DNA from: an uncultured Bacilli bacterium
GTDB taxonomy: Bacteria; Bacillota_I; Bacilli_A; RF39; UBA660
Direction: 5' to 3'
Assembly: GCA_934097085.1 (NCBI GenBank)
Contig: CAKONK010000005.1
Span: 28,068 to 92,067, forward strand
DNA: 64,000 nucleotides
Shown: in pieces, positions 44,496-54,214 of the stretch
Position numbering within the stretch: position 1 is the first letter of the stretch
How the letters are laid out: each line of letters begins with the position of its first letter
Position numbers and translations under genes: made by a program
Notes under the pieces: generated by a model
Told to the model about the DNA's origin: nothing
Databases searched by the model: none
Seen by the model: only the letters and a program-made list of their open reading frames with translations

Positions 44496-46247
44496 TTATT
44501 CATTAAAAATATTTGTAATTCTTCGAGAAATTTTGCTTGTTAAATAATAAATATAGTCTTTATTTTTACCATTGTTATGCGAGGTATTTGGACAAACAAC
44601 AATCAAAGATACCTTCGGATCATCATAAGGAAAGAAACCAGCCATTGTAAGAGTTAAAGTCTTTGTATCTATTTTACCATCATTATTTGTATCAATAAAA
44701 GATTCACTTGTACCAGTTTTACCTGCTGGAGAAAGATTTCTATTCATAAAGCCTAAACCTGTACCATTATTCATTACTTCATAAAATCCTTTATGAATTT
44801 GATTAAAATCATCATTTGTAATTTGAACGCTGTCCACCACTTCATGATTATTTTTATAAATTATAATGCCATTATTTTTTATCATGCTTACAAGTGATGG
44901 GCTAATTCTTTTTCCTTTCATTGCTAATGTATTAATATAATTAAAAAGTTCAATTGGTGTATATGTATCATATTGCCCTATTGCCAAATTTAAAAGTAAG
45001 TCATCACTAATAATATTTCCCTTAAGACCTGGCTTTTCATTAGGTAAATCAATACCAGTTATAACGCCTAGACCATACGAAGAAAGCATATCTCTATAAA
45101 TATTAAATTCTTTTTCACTTGCATTTAAATCCATATTCGGCGTATATTTTTTACCAAAAAGTGAAATAGCAATTAAAAATTGATAATAGTTAGAACTCAT
45201 TTTAAGTGCACTAACATCATCTAAATAACCAAGCTTTTTAAAAGAACATTTTTCTGTTTTATTTTTAAGTTTTACACAACCATCTAAAATCTTTTTACCT
45301 TTTTCAATTAAATTATATTTATACCCTACACTAATTGTAGCTCCCTTTACAACAGAACCCATTGTAAAAGCACTATTAATATTATTTAAACTAATATCAG
45401 TAAATGTTTCATCATTTAAATACCTTTGTCCATTTAAGGAATAAACTTCAGATGTTTTAGGATTTCCTACGATTACATAAGTATCATTTAAGTACTGGGT
45501 ATTAAGATGTTTTTTGGCTTTAATAAGTTCTTCCTTAATAATTGTATTTATTTCATTAACTAGATTTATATCAATAGATAAATATAAGTCACTACCCTTT
45601 TTGCCATGAGAAATTAAAGTTAAACTATTATCATTATTTACTTTATATTTTGCATTTGTTCCTTTTAAATATTCTTCATATTCTTTTTCTAAACCAGAAG
45701 TACCCACTTTTTCATACAACTTATAACCTTTTTTTAAGTAATATTTTTTATTTTCTTTTTGAATATGACCAACAGAACCTAATACATTTTTTAAAGTATC
45801 ATTATATGGATAGTATCTTTCAAAACTTTCATTAATAAAAAGTCCTTTGACATCATTATTTAAAACTAAAGATATTTCTTCTTCATTTAAATTATTTTTT
45901 AAAATTATATCTTCATATTTATAACTATTATTAACTTTTTTATAAAAATCATCCTCATTTATATTAAAATTATTTTTAATAAATTTAAGTATTGCAGGAG
46001 TATCTTCATTTTCATTATAATGATATGCAAGATTATATACCTTTTTATTGCCTACGAGTAAAATGCCATTTTTATCATATATATTTCCCCTTAAGCCATC
46101 ATCAGCACTAACTATCTTTTGAGTTTTAAAAACAAGTCTATCTTGATAATAACTATTTAACATCTTACGATTATAAATAAAATATACACTTATAAAAATA
46201 AAGAAAATAATAACAGTAAATTTAAATAATAATAAAAACTTTTTCAT
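44496..46247 (-). CDS. class B penicillin-binding protein (PBP2/FtsI-like)
   Basis: About 583 residues from MKKFLLLF; an ATG 12 codons earlier is possible, and neither has a clear ribosome site. One N-terminal membrane helix, a dimerisation domain (GLRGNIYDKNGILL, ERYYPYNDTLKNVLGSVGHI) and the transpeptidase domain with all three motifs: SVVK with its active-site Ser, SSN (KMSSNYYQF) and KTGT (AGKTGTSESF). Cross-links peptidoglycan at the outer membrane face. It is a single gene, so septal versus elongation role is not clear from context. Confidence 0.9.
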   Translation of the reverse strand: MKKFLLLFKFTVIIFFIFISVYFIYNRKMLNSYYQDRLVFKTQKIVSADDGLRGNIYDKNGILLVGNKKVYNLAYHYNENEDTPAILKFIKNNFNINEDDFYKKVNNSYKYEDIILKNNLNEEEISLVLNNDVKGLFINESFERYYPYNDTLKNVLGSVGHIQKENKKYYLKKGYKLYEKVGTSGLEKEYEEYLKGTNAKYKVNNDNSLTLISHGKKGSDLYLSIDINLVNEINTIIKEELIKAKKHLNTQYLNDTYVIVGNPKTSEVYSLNGQRYLNDETFTDISLNNINSAFTMGSVVKGATISVGYKYNLIEKGKKILDGCVKLKNKTEKCSFKKLGYLDDVSALKMSSNYYQFLIAISLFGKKYTPNMDLNASEKEFNIYRDMLSSYGLGVITGIDLPNEKPGLKGNIISDDLLLNLAIGQYDTYTPIELFNYINTLAMKGKRISPSLVSMIKNNGIIIYKNNHEVVDSVQITNDDFNQIHKGFYEVMNNGTGLGFMNRNLSPAGKTGTSESFIDTNNDGKIDTKTLTLTMAGFFPYDDPKVSLIVVCPNTSHNNGKNKDYIYYLTSKISRRITNIFNE

Positions 46248-46300
46248 ATTAATAGTATTCAAAAAATAAAATAAATCATACAATATATTAGGTGATAAAA

Positions 46301-46561
46301 ATGTTTGGTATGATAGATAATTTTATGAAAGGTATTACTAAAGAAGATGTAAATAAATTTGCTAAAAGTAAAAATGTTTTTTTAGATGATGAGGAGCTTA
46401 CTTTTACTTATGATTTTGTTAAAAAGAATTATAAAGAAATGCTTAAAAATCCTAGTCTATTTAAAATAGATCGTTATAAAAATAAATATAAAGGTAATAA
46501 TTTTGAGAAAATAAAAAAAGTATATATTGAATACTTTTCTAAATATCAAAGATTTTTATAA
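46301..46561 (+). CDS. small YqfT/DUF2624-like protein
   Basis: 86 residues from the ATG at 46301 after AGGTGAT. Helical and basic, with the pattern ITKEDVNKFAKSKNVFLDDE then a helical C-terminal part, similar to DUF2624 (YqfT). In Bacillus the yqfT gene lies next to nfo, and here the nfo gene is adjacent and convergent, with a 16-base overlap. Function unknown. Confidence 0.6.
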   Translation: MFGMIDNFMKGITKEDVNKFAKSKNVFLDDEELTFTYDFVKKNYKEMLKNPSLFKIDRYKNKYKGNNFEKIKKVYIEYFSKYQRFL

Positions 46562-47430
46562 AAATTTATAACATCTTCGTTTAAATTTGGATTATATTTT
46601 TTATCTTTTATCATTTTAATTTCAAATTTGTATGGAGGGAAGCCCTCAATATAAGGTGTTTCAAGTATTTTTGGAACATTTTTTAATTTGTCATTATATA
46701 TTACATTTATTAGATTATCAAACCCTATGTAACCATAACCAATATTTTCATGTCTATCTTTTTTACTTCCTAAAGGATTTTTACTATCGTTAACATGAAT
46801 GCACCCTATTTTATCTATACCTATCAAACTATCAAACTCTTTTAAATAAGAATCAAAATTTGCAATATCTAATCCTGAATCATTTAAATGACAAGTATCT
46901 AAACATACACCAATTTTATTTTTAAATATTACATTATCAAGTAAATATTTTATTTCTTCGATGTTTTTACCACATTCAGTACCTTTTCCAGCCATTGTTT
47001 CAAGAAGTACAGTTACATCAGTATCAACATTAATAACATAGTTTAAAGCATCAGCAATATTTTTAAGAGCAACTTCTCTGTCAAGAGAAACACTCGCACC
47101 TGGATGAACAACAATATATTTTACTCCAAGTTCATCACATCTTTTAATTTCATTTTTTAAAAAATTAATACTAAATTGCCATTTATTTGCATCAATATTA
47201 TTTGCAAGATTTATTATATATGGAGCATGACATATTACATTTTCTATATTTATTCCATACTCTTTCATAAGATTTTGTGCTTCGATTACATTATTTACAA
47301 TAATTTCTTTTCTTATAGTATTTTGTGGAGCACCTGTATAAAACATAAATGTATTTGCATTATATGAGATGGCCTCCTTAACAGCACCTAAAAGTCCATT
47401 ATTAAAACTTACATGTGAGCCTATTATCAT
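46546..47430 (-). CDS. nfo: endonuclease IV
   Basis: 294 residues. TIM-barrel AP endonuclease with three zinc ions; repairs abasic DNA. Zinc ligands lie in GSHVSF, CHAPYIINLAN, VVHPGAS, LLETMAGKGTECG, CLDTCHLNDSG, CIHVNDSKNPLGSKKDRHEN and LETP. Full length and all ligand motifs are present. Confidence 0.95.
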   Translation of the reverse strand: MIIGSHVSFNNGLLGAVKEAISYNANTFMFYTGAPQNTIRKEIIVNNVIEAQNLMKEYGINIENVICHAPYIINLANNIDANKWQFSINFLKNEIKRCDELGVKYIVVHPGASVSLDREVALKNIADALNYVINVDTDVTVLLETMAGKGTECGKNIEEIKYLLDNVIFKNKIGVCLDTCHLNDSGLDIANFDSYLKEFDSLIGIDKIGCIHVNDSKNPLGSKKDRHENIGYGYIGFDNLINVIYNDKLKNVPKILETPYIEGFPPYKFEIKMIKDKKYNPNLNEDVINFYKNL

Positions 47431-47465
47431 TTTCTATCACCCTAATAAAAGAATATCACAAAATA

Positions 47466-47490
47466 AAAAAAAACTCAAATGAGTTTTTTA
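47466..47490 (-). terminator. terminator of the prepilin gene
   Basis: Minus-strand palindrome AAACTCATTTGAGTTT followed by a long T run, just after the stop codon. Confidence 0.8.
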
Positions 47491-48018
47491 GTTACATTCT
47501 TCTGTTCCACTAGAATTTACTGTACAATATTTACTATACTTATACGTAGTTTCATCGTTACCACATTTTTGAAGTATTGCTTTATTCGCATCACTATCAT
47601 CGTGATTATGTGCATCTTCATAATCAGTATTTCCTGATGCCGCTAAAAAGTCATAAGTTTTATTACCAATCCAATAAGTATATGTATACTGATTTTTATT
47701 ATCAGTATTATCATATTTTACTAATACAGAAGCCCAGTAATTATTCTTATTTTCTGCATATCCTTTTGCTACTAACCACTTAATATCAAAACATATAGAT
47801 TGATTTGGTTGAAAAGCTGGACTATTTGTCATAGCCTCTGCTTGATATGCTGTTTTGGCAGCATTCATTAAATCTACTCCATCACTTTTTAAAGCAGATT
47901 TTCTTGAATTAGCCATTATTGGTCCAACTGCAGAAATACCTACTAACATAACAATTGCTAATATAACAATTGTTGCAAGAAGTTCAACTAATGTAAAACC
48001 TTTTTTATTATTTCTCAT
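47488..48018 (-). CDS. type IV prepilin/ComGC-like protein
   Basis: 176 residues. The N-terminus MRNNKKGFTLVELLATIVIL is the classic prepilin signal: basic leader, Gly at the cut site, Glu at position 5 of the mature protein, then a hydrophobic helix that packs the pilus core. The rest is a globular head with three Cys, two of them near the C-terminus. It would need a prepilin peptidase and an assembly ATPase, but neither is in this window. Ribosome site GAAAGGATAG. It may be a minor pilin, a pseudopilin or a competence pilin. Confidence 0.88.
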   Translation of the reverse strand: MRNNKKGFTLVELLATIVILAIVMLVGISAVGPIMANSRKSALKSDGVDLMNAAKTAYQAEAMTNSPAFQPNQSICFDIKWLVAKGYAENKNNYWASVLVKYDNTDNKNQYTYTYWIGNKTYDFLAASGNTDYEDAHNHDDSDANKAILQKCGNDETTYKYSKYCTVNSSGTEECN

Positions 48019-48076
48019 ATTTGCTATCCTTTCTATATTAAGAATAGCATACTAAAAAAATTTTTTCAAGATGTTT

Positions 48077-48298
48077 TTACTTAATTGTGTCAATTATTGA
48101 TGATATCATTTCTACTGTGTCAATTGCTTTACTTATTTTATCAGTAGTTCTTTCTTTATAAACCTCTTTCATTTTACTTTCAAATGTTTTAAAAAAATTT
48201 GGATTACGATTTAAATCTTTTATATAATATGAATTTTCCATAAAATGTGAAAATAATTTATCATTTTCTTTTAAAGAAATTAGGACACTTTTATTCAT
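48077..48298 (-). CDS. YlbE-like protein
   Basis: 73 residues, helical; the pattern from SHFMENSYYIKDLNRNPNFF to the ending of repeated Met/Ile fits YlbE-like proteins. In Bacillus, ylbD and ylbE are neighbours, as here, where its ATG overlaps the stop codon of the YlbD-like gene. Function unknown; Bacillus work links YlbD to the spore coat, but no spore genes lie here. Confidence 0.7.
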   Translation of the reverse strand: MNKSVLISLKENDKLFSHFMENSYYIKDLNRNPNFFKTFESKMKEVYKERTTDKISKAIDTVEMISSIIDTIK

Positions 48299-48642
48299 TA
48301 ATCCTCGAAAAACTTATTAAGTGGTCGTGGTGTAACTGGCGCTTTAGGAACATTTCCATTTGTTTTACTTGTAAGTTCTTGAACAAAATCTAATGCTTTT
48401 TGAGCTGTTGTAATATGTTCTTTAATAGTATCTATATTAACATTCTTTATTAAATCATTTATTTTAAAACTATTTTCTTCGCTTCTTTCACTATTTTTAT
48501 ATTTACTCCATACACTTTCATCTTCACCATAAATATCATAAAGTTCATAAAATTTTTGCCATGACATCTCACCGTTTTCTATGTACTTAGCAAGACCTGG
48601 ATTTTTACTTGCAAATGCTTTAAAATCATCTTTTTTACTCAT
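48298..48642 (-). CDS. YlbD-like protein
   Basis: 114 residues. FKAFASKNPGLAKYIENGEM then SWQKFYELYDIYGEDESVW is the YlbD (putative coat protein) pattern, followed by KYK and a hydrophilic helical tail ending in a Pro-rich stretch. It overlaps the YlbE-like gene by one base. The pair is common in Firmicutes, also in non-spore-formers. Confidence 0.75.
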   Translation of the reverse strand: MSKKDDFKAFASKNPGLAKYIENGEMSWQKFYELYDIYGEDESVWSKYKNSERSEENSFKINDLIKNVNIDTIKEHITTAQKALDFVQELTSKTNGNVPKAPVTPRPLNKFFED

Positions 48643-48687
48643 GATATCACCAATATAAATATATGAAAAAAATATAGTAAAATGAAT

Positions 48688-48714
48688 AAAACACCCAATT
48701 TATTGAGTGTTTAT
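48688..48714 (-). terminator. parC terminator
   Basis: Minus-strand AAACACTCAATAAATTGGGTG with a closing TTT, four bases after the parC stop. Confidence 0.8.
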
Positions 48715-48717
48715 TTT

Positions 48718-51213
48718 TTATATTTTAAAACTATTTGTAAAATCTTCGAATGATATTTGAGCTTCCTCTTTAGGTTGTTCTACTTCTTTTGGAGTTTCAA
48801 CTACTTCCTTTGTTTTACCTATTTTTTCAAATTCATATTTTGGTTTTACATTAACTACTTTTAATTTAGTATAAGTACTTCCAAAACTATTTGAATCCAT
48901 AATAGGAATATCACTATTTTTTATTTCATTAACATCATCATTTGTTTTAATAACATTAATTGTTCTAACATTTGAGGTAAATGCAGATATTACTCTATAA
49001 TCTTTAGTTTTATTTTTTTTAATTATCTCTTTACCTTTTTTATTTCTAGTTAATTCTACAAGTTCAGATAATTTAACTCTTTTTGCAGTATTTAAATTAG
49101 TAAAAATATTAATGTACTCATCACTATCATTAATTTGAGAGGATGATATAACATTATTATCTTTTACAGGGTAACCTTTAACACCTGAAGCTTTAGGTCC
49201 AACCTCTGGGATTTCACCAGTTTCAAATAATAAATAATAGTTATTGTCTGTTAAAATTAAAGTTTTCTTACCTACTTTTTGAACACTTATTAGTTCATCA
49301 TTATTCTTAAGTTTAATAGCGGTCATTGGTTTAGAACATCTTGAAACCTCAAACTCTTCCATTCTAACTTTTTTAATCATACCTTTTTCTGAGGTTAATA
49401 CTAAAGATGTGCCTTTTTCAAAAATAAATGAATTAATTATTCTTTCATTTTCCTTAATCATAATTAAATTACTAATATGTTTACCTAAATCTTTCCATTT
49501 ACATTCAGTTATTGTATGTACTGGAATAAATAAATAGTTTCCAAGTGATGTAAATGATAATATATAATCTCTTGTATTAAGTTCAAACATATTTCTTACA
49601 AAATCACCAGGTTTTAATGTTGTTTCATCAGTGGCAGCCTTAAATGATTTCATAGGAACTTTTTTAATATAACCATCATTTGTAACAACTACAATAACAT
49701 CCTCTTTAGGTATCATATCTTTTAAATCAACTTTTATTTCAGTTATTTCATCTTTAATTTCAGTCTTTCTAGGAACTGCATAGTTTTTCTTAACTTCCTT
49801 AAGTTCAGATTTCATAAGTGATTTTAAAACATTTTCATCAGATAATATTTCGTGGCATCTTTCAATTAACTTCTGAAGTTCTTCGGCTCTTTCCTTTAAA
49901 ACTACAATATCTGTATTTGTAAGTCTATAAAGTTGTAAAGTTACTATTGCCTCAGCTTGCTCTATATTAAAATCAAATTTATTTACTAAATTTTCTTTGG
50001 CATCTGCTTTATTTTTAGAACTTCTTATTACTTTTATTACTTCATCAAGAATTGATATTGCTTTCATTAGTCCTGATACTATATTAAACTCTTTTTCATA
50101 TGTTTTAAGTTCAAATGTAGTTCTTTTTATAATAATATCTTTATAATGAGCAATATAAGCATCAAGTATTTCTAGTATTCCTAGTACTTTAGGACTCCTG
50201 TTTACAATGGAAACCATATTATAATTATAACTTATCTGAAGATCAGTATTTTTAAATAAATAATTTAAAATTAATTCTTTATTAGCACCAGTTTTTAAAT
50301 CAATTGCTATTTGTAAACCCTCTCTATCAGTTTCATCTCTTACTTCGCTTATACCCTCAACTTTTTTGTCGATTCTAATTGAATCAATTTTACTTACAAG
50401 AGCTGCTTTATTTACATCAAAAGGTATTTCAGAAATTATAATTTGTTCTTTACCTTTTTCTTTTTTAAACTCTGTTTTTGCTCTAACAATTACTTTACCT
50501 GTTCCTTTTGTAAAAGCAGATATTATTCCCTCTTTACCTTCGACTATTCCGCCAGTTGGAAAATCAGGACCTTTTACAATTTCTAAAATTGTATCTAATC
50601 TACATGATGGAGAATCTATTCTTTTTATAGTGGCCTCAATTATTTCTCCTAAATTATGGGGAGGAATATTTGTTGCATATCCTGCTGAAATTCCGTTTGC
50701 ACCATTTACAAGTAAATTAGGAAATTTTGCGGGAAGTACAGTAGGCTCTAAAAAACGATCATCAAAGTTAAGTGCCCAAGATACTGTTTCTTTATCTAAA
50801 TCTTTTAAAAGTTCATTACTTATTTTAGCAAGTCTTGCCTCAGTATAACGGTATGCAGCAGGGCCATCACCATCCATTGAACCATTATTTCCGTGAATAT
50901 CTACTAAAATATGATTTTGTTTCCACCACTGACTCATTCTTACCATTGCATCATATACAGATGAATCACCGTGTGGATGGAATTTACCTAAAACATCTCC
51001 AACTGTTGCAGCACATTTTATATAGCCTTTATCTGAGGTGTTTCCAGCTTTATACATTGCATAAAGTATTCTTCGTTGAACTGGCTTTAAACCATCCCTA
51101 ACATCTGGAATAGCACGATCTAAAATTATTTCTTTAGCATACTTTCCAAATCTATCACCCATTATTTCCTCAAGGGCATAATCTTGTATTCTTTTTAATA
51201 TTTCATTTTCCAT
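48718..51213 (-). CDS. parC: DNA topoisomerase IV subunit A
   Basis: 831 residues. Breaks and reseals DNA to unlink daughter chromosomes. The N-terminal domain has RAIPDVRDGLKPVQRRILYA, the quinolone region HPHGDSSVYDAMVRMSQ and the active Tyr in AAYRYTEARL; the C-terminal half is the beta-pinwheel, with repeats such as TSEKGMIKKVRMEEF and FTNLNTAKRVKLSEL but no GyrA-box, which favours ParC over GyrA. Its C-terminus has an acidic Pro/Glu-rich tail. It starts three bases after parE. Confidence 0.93.
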   Translation of the reverse strand: MENEILKRIQDYALEEIMGDRFGKYAKEIILDRAIPDVRDGLKPVQRRILYAMYKAGNTSDKGYIKCAATVGDVLGKFHPHGDSSVYDAMVRMSQWWKQNHILVDIHGNNGSMDGDGPAAYRYTEARLAKISNELLKDLDKETVSWALNFDDRFLEPTVLPAKFPNLLVNGANGISAGYATNIPPHNLGEIIEATIKRIDSPSCRLDTILEIVKGPDFPTGGIVEGKEGIISAFTKGTGKVIVRAKTEFKKEKGKEQIIISEIPFDVNKAALVSKIDSIRIDKKVEGISEVRDETDREGLQIAIDLKTGANKELILNYLFKNTDLQISYNYNMVSIVNRSPKVLGILEILDAYIAHYKDIIIKRTTFELKTYEKEFNIVSGLMKAISILDEVIKVIRSSKNKADAKENLVNKFDFNIEQAEAIVTLQLYRLTNTDIVVLKERAEELQKLIERCHEILSDENVLKSLMKSELKEVKKNYAVPRKTEIKDEITEIKVDLKDMIPKEDVIVVVTNDGYIKKVPMKSFKAATDETTLKPGDFVRNMFELNTRDYILSFTSLGNYLFIPVHTITECKWKDLGKHISNLIMIKENERIINSFIFEKGTSLVLTSEKGMIKKVRMEEFEVSRCSKPMTAIKLKNNDELISVQKVGKKTLILTDNNYYLLFETGEIPEVGPKASGVKGYPVKDNNVISSSQINDSDEYINIFTNLNTAKRVKLSELVELTRNKKGKEIIKKNKTKDYRVISAFTSNVRTINVIKTNDDVNEIKNSDIPIMDSNSFGSTYTKLKVVNVKPKYEFEKIGKTKEVVETPKEVEQPKEEAQISFEDFTNSFKI

Positions 51214-51216
51214 TTT

Positions 51217-53124
51217 TTACCCCCTATAATTATCTTCCATGGTAAACTCAACATTTTCGTTTATCCACTCTTTTCTAGGTTCTACTTTATCACCCATCAA
51301 AGTACTTACTCTTTTTTCCGCAAGAGCAGCATCTGTAATATTTACTCTAATAAGCATTCTTGTATCTGGATTCATTGTAGTTTCCCAAAGTTGTTCTGGA
51401 TTCATTTCACCAAGTCCTTTATACCTTTGTACTGCATATTTACCAGAATTTTCTCTTTTTATGTTTTCGAGTTCTTCATCAGTATAAGCATAAAATCTTT
51501 TCTTACCATAATCTATTTTATAAAGTGGAGGTACTGCTATATATAGGTGTCCAGTTTCAATAAGTCCACGCATATATCTATAAAAGAATGTCAAAAGTAA
51601 TATTTGAATATGTGCACCATCAACATCGGCATCGGTCATTATTATTACTTTATCATAATTTGACTCACTAGCATCAAAACTTTGACCTACACCAGCACCA
51701 ATTGTATAAATTAAAGTGTTAATTTCTTCATTTTTAAATAAATCTTCACTGCTTGCTTTATCAGCATTTATAACTTTACCACGAAGAGGAAGTATTGCTT
51801 GAAATTTTCGATTTCTTCCACCTTTAGCAGAACCACCAGCTGAATTACCCTCGACTATAAATAGTTCATTTATTTTAGGATTTTTACTTTGAGCAGGAGC
51901 AAGTTTTCCAGATAAATTCTTTTCTATTTTATTTCTATTTTTACCATTTCTTGCTTCTTCTCTTGCTTTTCTTGCGGCCTCTCTCGCAGTTTTACTTTTC
52001 ATTGCTTTTTCAAGTATATTAAGAGCAACTTCTTTATTTTCCTCAAGATAGAATTTCAAACTATCATAAGTTATACTTTCAGTTATACTTCTTGCCTCAG
52101 GAGTACCGAGTTTTCCTTTTGTTTGTCCCTCAAATTGTAAAAGTTCCTCAGGTATTTTAAGACTTATTACCGCAGTTAAACCCTCTCTTACATCTGCTCC
52201 ATCAAGCGAATAATCTTTACCTTTAAAAATACTATTATTTTTTGCATAATCATTAAATGCTTTAGTAATTCCAGTTTTAAAACCAACTTCGTGTGAACCT
52301 CCATCACTAGTTTTAACATTATTTACAAATGATAAAATATTTTCTTGATATGTATCAGTATATTGAAGAGCAACATCTACTTCAATACCTTGTTTAGTTC
52401 CAGAATAGTTTATTACTTTATGAAGAGTTGTTTTATCTTCATTTATATAATCAACAAAACTAGTTAACCCATTTTCATAATGATATTTAACTGCTTTTTT
52501 ATCAGCTTCATCAATAACTTCAATAGTAAGTCCAGGAAGTAAAAAAGCGCTTTCTTGCATTCTTTCACAAATCGTTGTATATGAAAATTGTAAGTTTTTA
52601 AAAATATCATCATCAGGTTTAAATTTTACAATAGTACCTGTTTTTTTACTTTCTCCGATTGTCCTAAGAGGATTTTTTACTTTACCACCATTTTCAAAGT
52701 CAATTTCACTTATTTTACCATCACGATAAATTACCACTGTCATTGAACTTGATAATGCATTAACTACAGAAGCACCAACACCGTGAAGTCCTCCGGAAAC
52801 TTTATAACCATCCTCTGTAAACTTACCACCTGCGTGAAGCATTGTATAAATAACCTCAGGAGTACTTTTTCCTGAAGCATGCATTCCAATCGGTACACCA
52901 CGGCCATTGTCCGCTACCGTAATTGAATTATCTTTATTAATAACTATTTTTATATAGTTACCAAAACCATTTATTACTTCATCTATCGAGTTGTCTACAA
53001 TTTCCCATACTAAATGATGAAGGCCTCTTTTATCTGTTGAACCAATATACATACCTGGTCTTTTTCTAACAGCCTCCAAGCCTTCTAAGATCTTAATAGA
53101 TGATTCATCATATTTCTTTACCAT
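51217..53124 (-). CDS. parE: DNA topoisomerase IV subunit B
   Basis: 635 residues. GHKL ATPase domain with EIVDNSIDEVINGF, DNGRGVPIGMHASG and GGLHGVGASVVNALS; transducer; Toprim domain with the catalytic EGNSAGGSAKGGRN and the metal Asp pair in MTDADVDGAHIQ; the closing QRYKGLGEMNPEQLWETTMN. Opening YDESSIKILEGLEAVRKRPG and pairing with parC favour ParE over GyrB. Full length. Confidence 0.93.
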   Translation of the reverse strand: MVKKYDESSIKILEGLEAVRKRPGMYIGSTDKRGLHHLVWEIVDNSIDEVINGFGNYIKIVINKDNSITVADNGRGVPIGMHASGKSTPEVIYTMLHAGGKFTEDGYKVSGGLHGVGASVVNALSSSMTVVIYRDGKISEIDFENGGKVKNPLRTIGESKKTGTIVKFKPDDDIFKNLQFSYTTICERMQESAFLLPGLTIEVIDEADKKAVKYHYENGLTSFVDYINEDKTTLHKVINYSGTKQGIEVDVALQYTDTYQENILSFVNNVKTSDGGSHEVGFKTGITKAFNDYAKNNSIFKGKDYSLDGADVREGLTAVISLKIPEELLQFEGQTKGKLGTPEARSITESITYDSLKFYLEENKEVALNILEKAMKSKTAREAARKAREEARNGKNRNKIEKNLSGKLAPAQSKNPKINELFIVEGNSAGGSAKGGRNRKFQAILPLRGKVINADKASSEDLFKNEEINTLIYTIGAGVGQSFDASESNYDKVIIMTDADVDGAHIQILLLTFFYRYMRGLIETGHLYIAVPPLYKIDYGKKRFYAYTDEELENIKRENSGKYAVQRYKGLGEMNPEQLWETTMNPDTRMLIRVNITDAALAEKRVSTLMGDKVEPRKEWINENVEFTMEDNYRG

Positions 53125-53211
53125 AGTACCACCTTAAATTATTATAAATAAAAATTTTAATTTTATCAACTTAACTTTACACAATTTTTATTTTTAACTG
53201 TAAAGTTTAAT

Positions 53212-53237
53212 AAAAAAAGAAAGCTGTTGCACTTTCT
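53212..53237 (-). terminator. terminator of the 287-aa protein gene
   Basis: Minus-strand AGAAAG / CTTTCT around a GC-containing loop, then seven T. Confidence 0.65.
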
Positions 53238-53239
53238 AA

Positions 53240-54103
53240 TTATAATAAATTAAGTGGGTCTGAAGAATTATCCTTTAAAACAGGTTCTTCAGTTTTAAGT
53301 TTTGGAAGTTCAATTGCCATTGTATCATCAAAATAATCATCATTACTTTCTGTAGCTGGCTTTTTCTCCTCTACAGCTGTTACCACATTATTATTTGGAA
53401 CATATACTGAACTATATACATTCATAACTTTAGGCTTTTCCTCTAAAACTTTTTCTACTTCAGGAGTTACTATAGGTTTAGCTTCAAATGTTTTCATTTC
53501 TTTATCCAAAGATGATGAAAGTTCTTTCAAACGATTTACAGTTTCTTCTTCTTTTTTATTAACTCTATATACATCATCATCAATAACCGGTTTTGGTGCC
53601 TCAACAGTAGGCTTTATTTCCATTACAGGTGAAATAACTGGAGCTACTTCTGGTATTTTAGATGTTTCCTCTGTTTTCGGTGTAACAGGCATTTCATTTT
53701 TTACTTCCATAACTGGAGCAGTAGGCACTACCTGAACTGGATTTACAGGTGTTGGAGCTGTAGGAGTTTGTATAGACTCATTTACAGTTACTTGTTTAAC
53801 TTCAGATACAGTATTAACTGGTTCACTTACTACCGGTACCACCTCAGGCTGAACTTTAGGTTCAACTGGAACTCTTTGAACATTAGTTTTAACTTCACCA
53901 TTTGTAACTACTGGATTATTTTGTGCCTCTTTTAACTTTTCTAAATTAAGTTTTTGTGTTTCTTCAATTTTCTTTTGATCCTTTTTTCCTAAGAAAAAAA
54001 CAACAAAAAATGCTATAAGAAGTACAATTATTACTACTCCCAAATAAATTGGAAAATACTTATTAGCATATAAATTTATAATAAAATCTTTCACTGTAAA
54101 CAC
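53240..54103 (-). CDS. Pro/Val/Glu-rich bitopic membrane protein
   Basis: 287 residues. One helix at about 17-37, near the N-terminus, followed by KKDQKKIEETQKLNLEKLKE, a short coiled coil, and then a long disordered part rich in Pro, Val, Thr and Glu (PVEPKVQPEVVPVVSEPV-like) with one helix of KEEETVNRLKELSSSLDKEM. No folded domain recognised. The layout (short head, helix, long cytoplasmic or outer disordered tail) recalls division or wall-associated scaffolds such as ZipA or EzrA-like proteins, but that is only a resemblance. It stands alone upstream of parE. Confidence 0.55.
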   Translation of the reverse strand: MFTVKDFIINLYANKYFPIYLGVVIIVLLIAFFVVFFLGKKDQKKIEETQKLNLEKLKEAQNNPVVTNGEVKTNVQRVPVEPKVQPEVVPVVSEPVNTVSEVKQVTVNESIQTPTAPTPVNPVQVVPTAPVMEVKNEMPVTPKTEETSKIPEVAPVISPVMEIKPTVEAPKPVIDDDVYRVNKKEEETVNRLKELSSSLDKEMKTFEAKPIVTPEVEKVLEEKPKVMNVYSSVYVPNNNVVTAVEEKKPATESNDDYFDDTMAIELPKLKTEEPVLKDNSSDPLNLL

Positions 54104-54185
54104 CTCTTTATTCTATTTAATTTTATCATTTAAATTTCTAAAATGCAATAACTTTTGAATGTAAAATTTATTGTTTGCAAATATA

Positions 54186-54214
54186 AAAAAATAACCAGAT
54201 TATTATCTAGTTAT
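54186..54214 (-). terminator. terminator of nrdDG
   Basis: Minus-strand AATAACTAGAT / ATCTGGTTATT (one G-T pair) with loop AATA, then seven T; the nrdG stop codon is in the 5' arm. Confidence 0.8.

Noticed and set aside
48718..53124. gyrA/gyrB
   Set aside because: Pairing, opening residues and the missing GyrA-box in the C-terminal domain fit parC/parE better; a gyrase pair is expected elsewhere. Some doubt remains.
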